The notes below the pieces were generated by a model. It did not search any database and had not been told where the DNA came from. It saw only the letters and a list, made by a program, of their open reading frames with translations. A DNA stretch of 64,000 bases from Fragilariopsis cylindrus CCMP1102 (Eukaryota > Bacillariophyta > Bacillariophyceae > Bacillariales > Bacillariaceae). The DNA is taken from positions 186,001-250,000 of the forward strand of contig FMBT01000342.1 of assembly GCA_900095095.1 (NCBI GenBank), written 5' to 3'. Made by a program: the position numbers and the translations under genes. How positions within the stretch are numbered: position 1 is the stretch's first letter; every line of letters starts with the position of its first letter. This document shows positions 21,814 to 33,660 of this stretch, in pieces.

Positions 21814-24800
21814 TTATTCGTGTTCTTCTTCCCACTTGTCGACAAGGTCTTTGAAGAGACCACCTTTTGCCAAAAGAGCGGTTGGTGAATCGAATTCAAC
21901 GGCTTTTCCATCCGACATGACAAGGATGTGAGTCGAATCTAAGATAGTGTTGAGTCTATGGGCTATAGTCAAAGTCGTAGAACCAGCAAAGTCGTCGCGG
22001 AAGACACGTTGGACGCGAGAGTCAGCTTCAGCGTCAATTGAGGACTAAAGCCAAACGGAAATGGGGAGGGAAGACAACGATGTTAGAAAATAATGATCAA
22101 GATTTAATCGAAAACGAAACGATGAGGACGAATCAGATCATAGTATAATGAACTTCATGGGGGCAACAATAATCGTTGTGCCGTGGCAGCAAAGCTGAGC
22201 AGAAGCGGACAAGTTTTGATTTACACGATCGAATACGAAACATAATAAAACTTTCCAGCGAATGCGACAACTATATCACAGAATATAAGACTTACCGTCG
22301 CCTCGTCACAAATAACAACCGAAGCACCGTCTAACAAAGCGCGAGCAATTACGAGTAACTGCCGTTGACCTGAACTGAAGTTATTTCCATCTACTTCGAC
22401 AGGGTCGTCCAATGACTTGATGGCGCAAGAAGAATCAGTACTACTAGTATATAGTCCAACACGACCCAGCACATCCATCAATTTACCTTCCAAATACTGA
22501 TTAAATGGATCAAGGTTTGTCCTAACTGTTCCCGAGAAAAGTACAGGGTCTTGAGGAATCACTGCGATGTTCGAGCGAAGTTTATTTAACCCAATTGTCT
22601 TGATGTCGACGCCATCCAAAATAATCTGTCCACTGTCCAGCTCATTTAGACGCGTAAGAGCATTCACAATTGTGCTCTTCCCGGCACTGCATCGTCGTAA
22701 GTAAGTTGTTGAAGTAAATATACAAAAGCAGGACAAATAATGCGTAAGCACAAAACATATTGATCTTAACTATATACCCAGCTGTAGTAGCAAAGGCAAA
22801 TTGGGGGGATGGTAGTTACTCACCCAGTCCTTCCGACGATACCGACCCTAGATTTACTAGGTACGGTGAAGTTTAAGCCTTTCAGAACCAAGGGAGTCTC
22901 AGTTCGGTACCTAAGCTTTACATCCTTAAACTCGACCAATCCTCTCGATGGCCACCCTTTTTCCATTAGTTTATCAGCTGGAATGTCGTGGGGTGCCTCC
23001 TTTTCACAATCTGTGTACTGCCGTATCCGTTCTACAGAAACCATGTCGGCTTCAAAATCGCTTGAAGATCGGACGGCATATAGTAATGCACTTGAGATAG
23101 TAAGCAGATACGTAAGTGCCATACCACTATAATTGGCGGATGATTGTAGCTCGTCCTCATCTACAATAGTTTCCTTTTTTAGAACGAAGCTAAGACAACC
23201 AAAGAAAATGAGAACCGATCCTACAAATTCAAGTCTAACTCCAAGCCAGCATTTTCCTACTTTGAATAGATAAGAAGCATGTATTTGTTTGTCAACGAGG
23301 ACTTTTACCCGATCTAACAGAGCTGGCTCAGCTTCAAAAGCACGGATTGTGCTACAGGGACGTGGAATGGTGGGGAAAACGAAGTGTAAGCAGTACAAAA
23401 CAAAAAAAATCGGATCTTAAATAATAGCCAATTCAAGGCTTGAAATGAGTATGAACACTGAAAAAGGGTTTAGACTCACCAGAAACCATTTAAAGCTTCC
23501 CCGAAGAGAGCATAAGTTGGACTTTTGATTGCTGAAACTATTCGTTGAAGTTCTCTATTAGATTGACTAAAATAATCATACTGCTGCTTGTAGAATATTA
23601 ACAAAAATGGGAGGACGATAGAAACACTTGGAGACGCTGTCACAACGGTGAATATCGCAGTTAATAGTACGGAAATCTGTCCCATTAACTGTACAAAGTC
23701 TGACATCAACGTTTCATCAACTGTATTGACATCTAGTAGGGGGTGGGGGGAGTCAAAAGTTAGTACGACAGGAAGAATGGGGACATCTTCGTTATTTTTC
23801 GCAAGTATCTGCAAACATACCTTTACTGAAACGATTCAAAATTCTTCCTGTAGGTGTCGTATCGTAGAAAGACATTGGAGCCATTAATAGAGAATCCAGT
23901 AAGGCTGAGAAGAGCTTGAGAAGAAGAAATGTAGTGAGTTTTGAGTAAGTCACAGACATAAAAGTTTGAACGAGATAAGAGCACATATAATACTTCCAAA
24001 ACTTACTTTGACAGCAGCTCTCAATGCAAAAATCACAGGTACAATCGATTTGGTAACACCCAATAATATTCCAGTAAGATTGATAAGTGCATAGATCTTC
24101 AAGTAGTAGAGCTGACTATTTTCAACAGCATCGGGTCCCCAATATTTTGATACCCAAATCATTCCCAAATAATCTGTTATTTGTGGAGCTATAAATACCA
24201 AAAACACTGGAACGATTACCCATACACCACCAGCGGCCTTTGCCCATAACATGTATAGTTCCCATCCGACTTTTCCTGTTTTACGTTCGGCCATCTCATC
24301 TGTCATAAGTTTGGCAGGTTTCTTTAGAATTTCGGTATCTCTTGTAGAAGATTTTCGTAATGATTTCCGTAAAGACATTCTTTTGTTTGAAGAAATGGAT
24401 AGTATTGAGGATCTCCTGCGCTCATCAATGTACTCAGGTGGAGAAAAATCATCAAGTATGTCTTCTACAGCTTCTTCAACTATACCCTGTTCATCTTCTT
24501 CGAGAACTTCATCTTTACTCTCGTTTGCCATGGATTCATTGAAGATATCCAAATAAGACCTGAAGTGCGAATCTTTAAGGGAAAACAGTTCTTCGAAAGA
24601 TCCAGATTCCACTATCGATCCATCTTTCAAAACAACGATCCGATCTAGCATAGGATGACTTAAATACTGAAGCGCGTTCGTGACAAGAATTACTGTCCTT
24701 TTTCTTTTCGTTTCCTTTTCTTTTCTATCTAAAAGAACGTCAACAATGCACTTATCGAACAAGTCTCGTCCTACGTGTGCATCAACTGCACTCAAGCAGT

Positions 24801-27000
24801 CATCTAAGAGTGATATATCAGCATCCTTGTATACAACCCTTCCAATCGAGATCCGTGCTTTTTGACCACCACTTAAGATTTTAGGAAATAAAGGACAGTT
24901 AGAGCAGACTTAATGTTTACCTTTAAAATGACAATATGAATGTGCATCAAGGAATATTAACTCAATAATACCCAGGTAAATCCTTCTCCTGACGAACATA
25001 TCAATCACGGACGTATCATGATATCACCATATAACAACATCATCGCATTCCTCACGACAACAATGACAAAGCCATTTAGCATTAGGACCAAAGAACTTAC
25101 CTCATATTGATTCCCTTTTCTCCTATTTCAGTTTGGTCTCCGTCTGAAAACATTTCTAGATCATGTTCCAAGCAAGCAGATCTAACAGCCCGTCGGTACA
25201 AGTCATCGTCTACCTTTTCGTTGCTCTTTCCAAACAAGATATTACCCTTAACAGTATCGTTCATTATGAATGGATCTTGGCTAAAGTATGCAACGCTCCC
25301 TCCCACTCTCGCCTCTCCGGAGACTTTTTGCAGCTCCCCTAAAATTGCTTTTAACAGACTAGATTTGCCTGAGCCTACTTCTCCGACAATAGCAACGAAT
25401 TCTCCCTCATAGCACTTAAAGTTGACACTTCTAAGGGAGAGGGTCTTATTGAATTCGTCTTGAAGATCCCTTGATTTGTCATCATTTGCATCGATGGATC
25501 CATACTGCGCACTATCCTTGATAAGAAGCGCCTCTTGTTCTAAGTTGTCAGGTTGATTCAGTAGGGTGGTGTGTTTTGTCTCGTTTATATCTTGATTGAT
25601 TCTTTTGTAACTGAAGGTTCCATCCTTGATGTCAATGATAGCCCGAACGTTATTTTCGATGGTATTATCTCCTCCGTTCGTTATTCTATCTGGTCGCTCA
25701 AAGTTAGGTGCCATCAAAAAATCTCGAATACGATCGAGAGCCACGCGACATTCGATAGCAAAATTCAAAAGAAATGAAAACATGATTAACGGGGTTTTGA
25801 TCATATTAAAGAGAGAAACAGAAGTTAATGCCGTCGGTGTGTCAAGTGTCTGACCAGCAAACGTCACATATAAACCAAAGGACGTGAGTTCAACCAGCAT
25901 CGGAATTGCATTATACAGTATACCAATAGCGGTGTTGGCGATTTTATACGAAAGGAGCTGTTTAATTTCAGCCTCACGTAAATCTTCAGTCTTCTTTCGA
26001 AACGGCTCTTCCCATGCTTGATATTTCACAGTTTTCATATTGGAGAGAACTTCTTGATTGCAGTTGATACGTTCATCCTTCAATTTCATTAGTTTCTTCA
26101 TGAACTTCCTCATCCAATTAGCCGCACTAGTAGTTACAGGAACGCTAATAATAATAACGAACGTTCCAGCTAGACTCGAGAACCCTAACAGATTCCACAA
26201 CGCGACAAGAGCAATAGTAATGGTTACTGGAGTTGTAAAAATTATTAACAAGTACTCAATAATGAGAGTAATCTTGCTGACGTCAACACTCATTAAATTA
26301 ATGACTTGACCAATCGGGTGGTCATCGTAGTATGTTGAATCGATTTGCAACGATTTTTGAAATATAGCAGTTGTTAAAGCGGTTTGAACTCGAAGACCAA
26401 CACGAAAACACAGATAAGATGAGTGTCGTGTGCATAAACTCGTCGTGACTTGAGCCATAAATAATGCCATCGTTAGATACAAACCATATGCAATGGATAG
26501 CGACGAATCTTGCAAATACGAGATCATCAAATTCAGAACCACTGGCCCGACAAACGATGCACTCGTAGCCACAATATTGAGGATAAAAGCACCGAGAAAC
26601 GGTCGCGAAAAAGCCTTAAAAAGACATTTCTCCAAGTTTGGATCTTTTGGGTAATCGATAAGTTCCTGTTTCCAGATGGTCCCAAATAAATCATCTACCT
26701 GAGCCACGGAATCTTCCTTCGGCAACTGCGGTATGCCCTCTTCTTTTCCAAGGTTAGGAGACTCCCCCATATCGATCTTAGATTGTATGTGTACCAAAAC
26801 GGGCGTGTACCTTAAAAATTATAAAAGTAATATTTTTAGAAAAGATTTTAAAAAGCAGTGAGAGTGATGAACGACTAACCAGAAAAAACGACATTTTCTT
26901 CCTTTTCATCAACTCACCATCCAAATATTAATGACGACCACCACGATGTAGATCGGGGCATCCCCTTATCTCCCCCACTGGAATCATCATACTGACCCAT
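21814..27000 (-). CDS. ABCC-type (MRP) full ABC transporter, eight exons
   Basis: Exons: 26918-27000, 25101-26810, 24007-24871, 23821-23914, 23480-23732, 22824-23351, 22296-22686, 21814-22044. Every join is GT-AG and in phase, giving 1384 residues. Layout is TMD1-NBD1-linker-TMD2-NBD2, without the extra TMD0 of long MRPs. NBD1 has Walker [10 protein letters not shown], signature SGGQ and LLDD in place of the usual catalytic Glu, as is normal for the degenerate first site of ABCC proteins. NBD2 has GRTGAGKST, FSSGQ and VVICDEAT, with the catalytic Glu present. A splice falls inside each core motif region, and those joins rebuild the motifs exactly. Likely exports glutathione or other organic-anion conjugates at the vacuole or plasma membrane. 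The substrate is unknown. Confidence 0.92.
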
Positions 27001-27509
27001 CTTTCTCGTTGTCTCGTCGCTAGAAGTTATTACAATAGATGTTGGTAAATACCTTCTTAGAATTCTTTTCGTGTAGTCCTATTGATCTCGTACAATGAAT
27101 GTATAATTATGTGCGACTCTCGAAATAACCAATACTATCCAATTGTCTTATCACGTATCCTATCTTCTTTTTATGGACACAAAAACTGTATGATGTTTCA
27201 TTTTCAATACTAAATAAATAAGTAATAAAAGAAAAATCGGAATGTAATCTTTCGCACATTTTCAATTTCACACTTCGCGGATTTCACGTGTGCTAATTTA
27301 ATTTCGCTTCATGCAATTTTGGCGCTTTCGCTTCATGCAATTTTGGGGGAGATGCATCACTTTATTAACATTCTCCCCTGTATTAACATTCTCCCCCTTT
27401 ATTGTGTTCGATTTTTATTACATTTATAAACATTGTTAATGAACGATTAATATACACCGGTAGATAAAAGTAAAGACTAAAAGACAGAATACTCAAACGA
27501 TCAAATATA
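27001..27509. promoter_or_regulatory. Bidirectional promoter region, ABCC / CNOT9
   Basis: This 509-bp gap between two start codons drives divergent genes. It contains a 24-bp-period direct repeat (TTTCGCTTCATGCAATTTTGG at 27302 and 27326) and a repeated ATTAACATTCTCCCC at about 27363 and 27382. Regulatory use is inferred from position. Confidence 0.5.
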
Positions 27510-28719
27510 ATGGCATCGGCAGCTTCTGCCAATGGCTCTACTCATTCCCTTTCTGCGGGTCCGGCGACTCCGGGAAACTCATCCGGTGGAGGAGGCATGG
27601 AAGAATTGTTGCCGTTAGTGTTACAATTAACGAATGCAGAAAGTGTGAGTGCTGCATTGTGCTGTGTTACGTTGTGTTACGTTGTGTGCTTACCGTAAAG
27701 CTGTGTACGAGGAATTCCAACTTTTGGTGCTCTTCCCTGAATTTTCGAGCTTGATTTTCTGTTGAATCGATTGGATTTATAAAAATAAACACTAACAAAA
27801 CACTAACATTAACAAACATCGTATTACTGAATAACAACAAAAACAAATAATAATCCGAACGATCAACAACACTTTCTTCATTTTTTGGCAGCGCGAGGTG
27901 GTACTTTTAGAATTATCTAAAAAGCGTGAATCTTTCGCCGATTTGGCTCCCATCCTATGGCATTCGACTGGAACTGTGGCAGCGCTTTTGCAGGAAATTG
28001 TTTCCATTTACCCGCTGCTAACTCCACCAACATTGACAGCGCACGCATCGAACCGGGTTTGTAACGCTCTAGCCTTGCTTCAATGTGTCGCATCCCATGC
28101 CGATACTCGACAACCATTTTTGGCAGCACAGATTCCTTTATATCTATATCCGTTCTTGAATACACAAAGTAAATCCAGACCATTCGAATATTTACGACTA
28201 ACGAGTTTGGGTGTTATCGGCGCACTAGTAAAAGTCGACGACACGGAAGTTATTAGCTTCCTCTTAAGCACAGAAATTATTCCACTCTGTTTGAGAATCA
28301 TGGAAACTGGGTCAGAACTATCAAAAACCGTTGCTACATTTATCGTGCAAAAGATTCTGTTGGAAGAAACAGGTTTGAACTACGTGTGTGCAACGGCTGA
28401 ACGATTTTATGCAGTATCAACCGTTTTAGCTAACATGGTACACCTCCTACAAGTTCATCCATCTGTGCGATTGTTAAAGCATGTAGTGAGATGTTATTTG
28501 AGACTAGCGGACCATCCGCGAGCTAGAGAGGCACTTAAGACTTGTTTACCAACCTCACTTAAAGATGGGACGTTCGGACCGCATTTACACAACGATCCGA
28601 CTGTACAAAAATGGCTATCTCAGCTCCTGACGATTGTTGGCAGAGAGGACGACCCAGCAGGAGAAAATGGCAGTAAAGAAGCCAATCCGTTGTTGATGCC
28701 AACTAACGCAGGACCATGA
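27510..28719 (+). CDS. CNOT9: CCR4-NOT complex subunit CNOT9 (RCD1/CAF40)
   Basis: Two exons, 27510-27644 and 27892-28719, are joined by a GTGAGT...GGCAG intron and encode 320 residues. From residue 46 the sequence follows CNOT9 closely: [87 protein letters not shown] and [12 protein letters not shown]9 is the armadillo-repeat subunit of the CCR4-NOT deadenylase. It binds Trp-containing peptides of GW182-like and other regulators and guides mRNA decay in the cytoplasm. The N-terminal 25 residues are a Gly/Ser-rich tail, and the C-terminus is longer than needed for the fold. Conservation makes this one of the surest calls in the window. Confidence 0.97.
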
Positions 28720-29577
28720 TATGTATAGATCTATATATAAATCAAATCGGGAACAATCCATAATTAATTTAGTGGAATGGAATATAATGAAATAAAAAGA
28801 AACGAAATATAATGACCAAGCAAGCTAGAGGAAAAAATATGAAAGATATTGGTGCAATTCAAATAATGAAGGCTATACTAGCTGAAGTTGTTGCACGAGT
28901 CCTGTTAAGACGAAGTAAGATCATAACCTTGTCTTCGTCGAACTAATAAATTTAGTAGAGTAAATAATAATGAAATTATCGACGATATCTTCAATTACTA
29001 GTAAATTCTAGATCATTCCAATAAATTTCCAATTGAGATCCTCTCCGAAGCGAAGTTGACGATGCTCTTGTATATTTCTATGGACTGATGGAGATCATTC
29101 GTTGTCATTATTACCATCCACCCTGGACTGACTTGACATATTTTAATAGAGACAACTGGAGTCAATGAGATCAAAGCTGAGTCAAAGTGAGATTAACTAA
29201 GTGACTTCAACGAAGTTACTACACCAACTCAGATGTAGGAAATTGCTAAATTGATTTGTAAAGCTGATTATTGGTGCTTGAATGTTGCAATGTTTCACTA
29301 GATAATGCTAGTAAAAATTGGTTCTGAAAAAAAATAAATTGGAAAGTTACCGAGCTTAAATCCATTTTCCTCTCTTCTAAAACTAAAAGAAAATCGAAGA
29401 AAAATTTGCGCGTTGCGCACCCCTCTTTTTATGACCCCCCTTTCACTACTTTTGTATTGATTGTTGGAAAATTGGATACTGTACGTATTTGATGAAACAT
29501 TGGACTGACGACGAACTGCAAGACTCTTCACCATCACGCCTCGATCAAAATGGATTTCTTGGAAGGAGCATAACAAT
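28720..29577. other. Intergenic, 3' flank of CNOT9 and 5' flank of the SET gene
   Basis: AT-rich until about 29390, then a sharply different stretch with the GCGCACCCCTC-type motif reported at 29396. An antisense frame at 29298-29741 overlaps the SET gene and is a shadow. Confidence 0.55.
29396..29444. repeat. Motif shared with 31643-31690 (upstream copy)
   Basis: The core CCCCTCTTTTTATGACCCC and about 20 bases before it recur at 31643, with an extra T and a few substitutions. The two copies flank the GC-rich SET gene in the same orientation. Confidence 0.7.
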
Positions 29578-31210
29578 ATGACAAGGTTCACTCGGTTGCT
29601 CCTTTGTAGTTTCGTTTGGATTCTGCTCCTTCCACAGCGGCAACTACAACACGCCGAATCCTTTTCGTTCCGGAGAGTCGCCACCAATTGGAATAGTGTT
29701 CGCCTCGGACTCGCTAATCGTTTCCGGCCCTCATCGACCAAGCATATTTCCGATCTTCTCGAAATCTATGACATTTTACAGGATCCAACATTTCTAGAAT
29801 CGTCCAAGCGATGGAAATTTGCCTTTCGGGACATCCTCGAGGGCGTGGAGGTCACCTCTGAGGGAGTGGTGGAAGGGAAAGGATTGGTCGCGAAACGAGA
29901 CTTTTCGAAAGGCGAGATCGTGTCTTTTTACCCGTACGTCTTTTTGGATCATTTATTTGTGTCGTGCTTTTGCGATGTTGGCTACGATGGCATGTATACT
30001 ACGTATTATAGTGTCGAATGAATTCATCTTGTGCTATCTCTTCGATTGTTTACCTTGCACCTAGCTACTACTGACGAATTGTTCTATATTGCCTTTGCCC
30101 ACACCCAACACCACTCGGGTCCATACACGATCCAACGAACATCCCACGTGCACACACACATTCATTCGTTCCACAACAAGGATTCACGCACTTGGCTATG
30201 CGCACGGCAGGTGTCCACCAAAGATTCACGAACGATCGGACAAAGTGTACGGATCCTTCCTACAACAAAACACCAACAACGACGACCACCAAAACGGAAC
30301 CGACGGTCACCAGCAACAAGAACTATCCAATAATGGCAACGGAATCATCGGGACCAGTGACCAGGTATACTTCGAGGACGAGTCGGGGGTCTTTGGAGAA
30401 ACCCAGGACGATTTTTCGTTTGCCATGGTCGATCCCTCTGATACCTATGTCTTCGATGTCAACCCGGAGCGGTCTTGCTTTCCAACCAAAAGAGAACCTC
30501 CAGAACCACCCGCAATCCATCATGCCGACCAAGGGCTATTTCTCGCCCACTACGTCAACGATGCGTCCTTTGCGGACTTTTCGCCGGTAGTCGCCGCCTC
30601 CAGAGAACTACAAAAGGAACAACAACAACAAACACGAAGCGGTCGGGGAAAAAATGACTATTGTTTCGCGGAGAAGGCAAACGAGATTGAGATGTCCGCT
30701 GCGCAATTGGCGTTTGACTACCTCCAATCGAGCACCGGAACGACAACAGCGGAAGAGAGAAGGTACGATCGTTCCGACGACAACAACCAAAGCGTCTTCA
30801 ACGTGGTGATGTGCGGGTTTGGGCCTGCCCCGCTCATGGTTTACGTGACGACCAAACCGGTCTTGCGAGGCGAAGAATTCCTGGCGTCCTACGGTCTCGG
30901 TTACTGGCTTGGTAAGTCGTTTGAGTATGAGAATCAATTCGATGCAGCGCTCGAGGCCCTAAATGCCCATCCAGGCGTCCAAAAAAAAAGGGCGGATGAA
31001 ACTATAGAAGCCGCTGTCATTGCCGGAGACGAAGCTTTGGAAGCCTCTTATGGGGAACACATTCGACTCCTGGAAGACACACTTTCGGAGTTTCGGAGTA
31101 TGAGACGCAAGCAGGATCGCAAACATCGTCGCAAGACGAACCTCCGGGGCTTGGGCAAGAAGATCCTGGTGGGTTTGGGAACGAAACTCGTGAAGGTGCT
31201 GCATCTCTAA
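29578..31210 (+). CDS. SET-domain protein with plastid-type leader
   Basis: Two exons, 29578-29933 and 30181-31210, are joined by a GTACGT...CAACAAG intron; the protein has 461 residues. The N-terminus is a signal peptide (LLLCSFVWILLL) with cleavage likely at A-E-S before Phe, then a basic, Ser-rich stretch: a diatom plastid or periplastid import signal. The SET domain opens at GLVAKRDFSKGEIVSFYPI, has GLFLAHYVNDASF for the cofactor-binding Asn region, and closes at VLRGEEFLASYGLGYWL (Gly-Glu-Glu and Tyr). Long loops rich in Gln, Asn and Asp interrupt it. SET proteins in plastids can methylate Rubisco or ribosomal proteins; the target here is unknown. Base composition is clearly richer in G+C than in the flanking genes. 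Confidence 0.8.
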
Positions 31211-31906
31211 AAAGATAAAAATCACTAAACTCTTCGGTTCGAAGGGGGAAAAAATCCCTGTTCGAATTGTCGCTGTGCGGTTTGTTCAACGAAGCAAGTT
31301 CTTAACCTAAAAACATTGGCAAATGTTGCAGCTCCAACATATGTACCTCTTTCCTCATTATCTTCTTCTGGAATGTTGGAATCCAGTTCTTCTGGATTGG
31401 ATTGTGCTTCTTCATTCAGGCTTGCACTTGCTACATCTAATATCTCCTCTGCAAAACACATACTAGTGCCATTTTTACTTGCTGTAAATCCACATTCTTT
31501 ACTTGTACTTGGATTGTACATTACACCACATTTCAATTTTTTACTCACCTTTTTAGTAGTAATGTCTAGTAAATTGTGATTAAAAAGAATTCAGCTGAGG
31601 ACAATTTTTAACTTTTTTGTCTACCTTGTACACATGCGCCGCGAGAATTTTTGTTCGTGACGCGCCCCTCTTTTTTATGACCCCTGTTTCTTTGCCTTCC
31701 CTTCCCATCCCCTTATTTTAATAAAGATATTGATTATCCAACTCCAGCAGAATACTTAATGACTACGCATACATTACTTGACAACTTGGAAGTGACTATT
31801 TCTTGTAATTGTTCTTTAGGAAAGAAATGTAAATGTTTGATGGAGAAAAGAAGTAACTACTACGACAACTGTACCATCAACTCCTCCTCCTACTACTAGC
31901 AGTAAT
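31211..31906. other. Intergenic with possible gene remnant
   Basis: An antisense frame (31225-31548) reads through Cys-containing and acidic stretches, but its first codon is GTG and a GTGAGT follows a coding-like AAAAAG just upstream. It may be a decayed gene or chance. The region also holds the second copy of the shared motif. Confidence 0.4.
31643..31690. repeat. Motif shared with 29396-29444 (downstream copy)
   Basis: It contains CGCCCCTCTTTTTTATGACC and matches the copy upstream of the SET gene over about 46 bases with roughly eight differences. Confidence 0.7.
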
Positions 31907-33180
31907 ATGGATCGTTTAAGCACCAGTACTTTGTGTACATCAGGCAATGATGGAATCTGGATTGATATTGAGAATGGAGAACTTAAAGGTATGACGTTAA
32001 TTGCCGGTAGAGACTCAGGTGATATCATTGGACTTAGTGCACGTAGTTGTAGCAATGAACACATGGGAAGCTTAATGCCCTCTCTAAAAGAATACGCATC
32101 GACCCTACGAGTTGTTGATCTACACAATTATCGATACATTAGAAACCTTCATGAATCTATCGTTGATTTGCCATTTCTACAGAGGTTGATACTTTCACGT
32201 TGTGATCGTCTTGAAAAATTACCAGATTCTGTTGGAAAACTTCATAACTTGGTTGAGGTATGTATGTGAAAACTTTTTAGTTCGAATTTGTGTAAATCAT
32301 CGAAATACGTATACTTACTAATCGTATCTATCATCTTTTTTGTTTTGTCCATCCATTCGTTTTTAGCTTGATCTGTTTGATTCGTTCCAGGTATCAGAGC
32401 TTCCAGAAGGTATCTCAGGATTACAAAGGTAAGTCATCTAGGCGCTATTATTTTGTTGATTAGTCTTTGATATACAGAGATAGAACTACGACTGACACAT
32501 TGTTCTCTCTCTATCTCTCATTCGAATATATCTTCCACACACAGTCTGAAACGATTACGTATTGGAGGATCATCTGGTATTGCCAATAAAAGCCTACAAC
32601 GTCTACCAGAATCTTTTGGCGAGTTAACCTCTCTCGAAGATCTTCAGCTTGACAAATGTAAAGCATTGAAGAGTCTCCCTGCCTCTTTTGGTGGACTTAA
32701 AAACTTGACCAGATTATCATTACGAGAATGTAAAGCGTTGAAGTTTCTACCACCGTCTATCGTACGATGTACAAATCTGATAGAACTTAATCTGCTCAAA
32801 TGTGTCTCTTTGAAGTATCTTCCACCAGATTTTGGATCCCTTGTACTACTCGAAGACTTGAACATGTTTAAATGTAAGACCGTGAAGGAAATTCCTCACA
32901 GTATCGGTTGTTGTGATTTTTAGCATTTATTGATTTAAGGAAGTGTAAGAATCTTTCCAACCTACCCGATGAAATTGGAACTCTTAGTCGGTTGCGGATG
33001 CTCCATATCAGTGACTGCACTGGTATTGTTGAAATTCCTGATCTCATCGGAGAATTACCCAAGTTGGAGGTATTTCAATTTGAGAATTGTACTTCATTGA
33101 AATCTATCCCATCATCATGTTACAAATTTCTTGATGATACAATGAAATCAAGGATGTTGGGACACGAATTCAACGAATGA
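31907..33180 (+). CDS. Small leucine-rich-repeat protein, one frame change
   Basis: Exons 31907-32257, 32367-32428 and 32545-33180. The first two introns use GTATGT/TTTTAG and GTAAGT/ACACAG and keep both frame and repeat register. The protein, about 349 residues, is a run of roughly nine 23-24-residue LRRs of the Cys-containing type (L-x2-L-x-L-x2-C-x2-L-x2-LP), like the LRRs of plant resistance proteins and protist LRR families. There is no signal peptide, membrane helix or kinase. The frame breaks in a T5 run at 32917-32921, and one more T rebuilds an exact repeat (CCDFLAFIDLRKC) that continues into the downstream frame. This is most likely a sequence error; a real inactivated allele is possible. 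It is probably a cytosolic binding scaffold; the partner is unknown. Confidence 0.78.
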
Positions 33181-33660
33181 TCTTGATTTTGAATCTATTT
33201 TCATATTTTGAATCTATTTTCATATTCCTCTCCGTATGACCTCTCTATTCCATATTACTTTTTCCTTTTTCCCTTTTTTGTTTCCTCTGCACATATATAT
33301 AAATCTGCGCATAAACAACTTTTAAATCTCCGCACTGTACAGTGCTGTACTGTACTATGGAGTTAGCTAAGTTAAAACATTAGTCTATATTGTTGTTATA
33401 TAAAGTCTCTATTAGTGCTAGTTTTAAAAGTATGCTGTGTGAAAGCATCGGGCCAGAACACGTGGTGAATATCGCAATAGTGTATATATTTTGAAAATTA
33501 TTACAGTATGAAAGTCTAGTTATGGTTGGAATATTATCATTTTCTGAAATACACTCCCCCTGGAAGGTCTGTGTAGCATATTCTCTCTATTTTACAATAT
33601 ATTTAGGCTATAACTGCTCAAGTTTAGTCTGAATAGTAGCTAGGCCACAATATTAATCAA
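33181..33660. other. Intergenic between convergent genes
   Basis: AT-rich spacer with a nested palindrome-like GTACAGTGCTGTACTGTAC at about 33339-33356. I see no gene. Confidence 0.6.

Noticed and set aside
29298-29741. Antisense 147-codon frame over the SET gene start
   Set aside because: It is a shadow of the GC-rich SET exon on the other strand.
31225-31548. 108-codon minus-strand frame between the SET and LRR genes
   Set aside because: Start is GTG, no domain is recognised and a splice donor sits at its start. It could be a relic, but I cannot support it as a gene.
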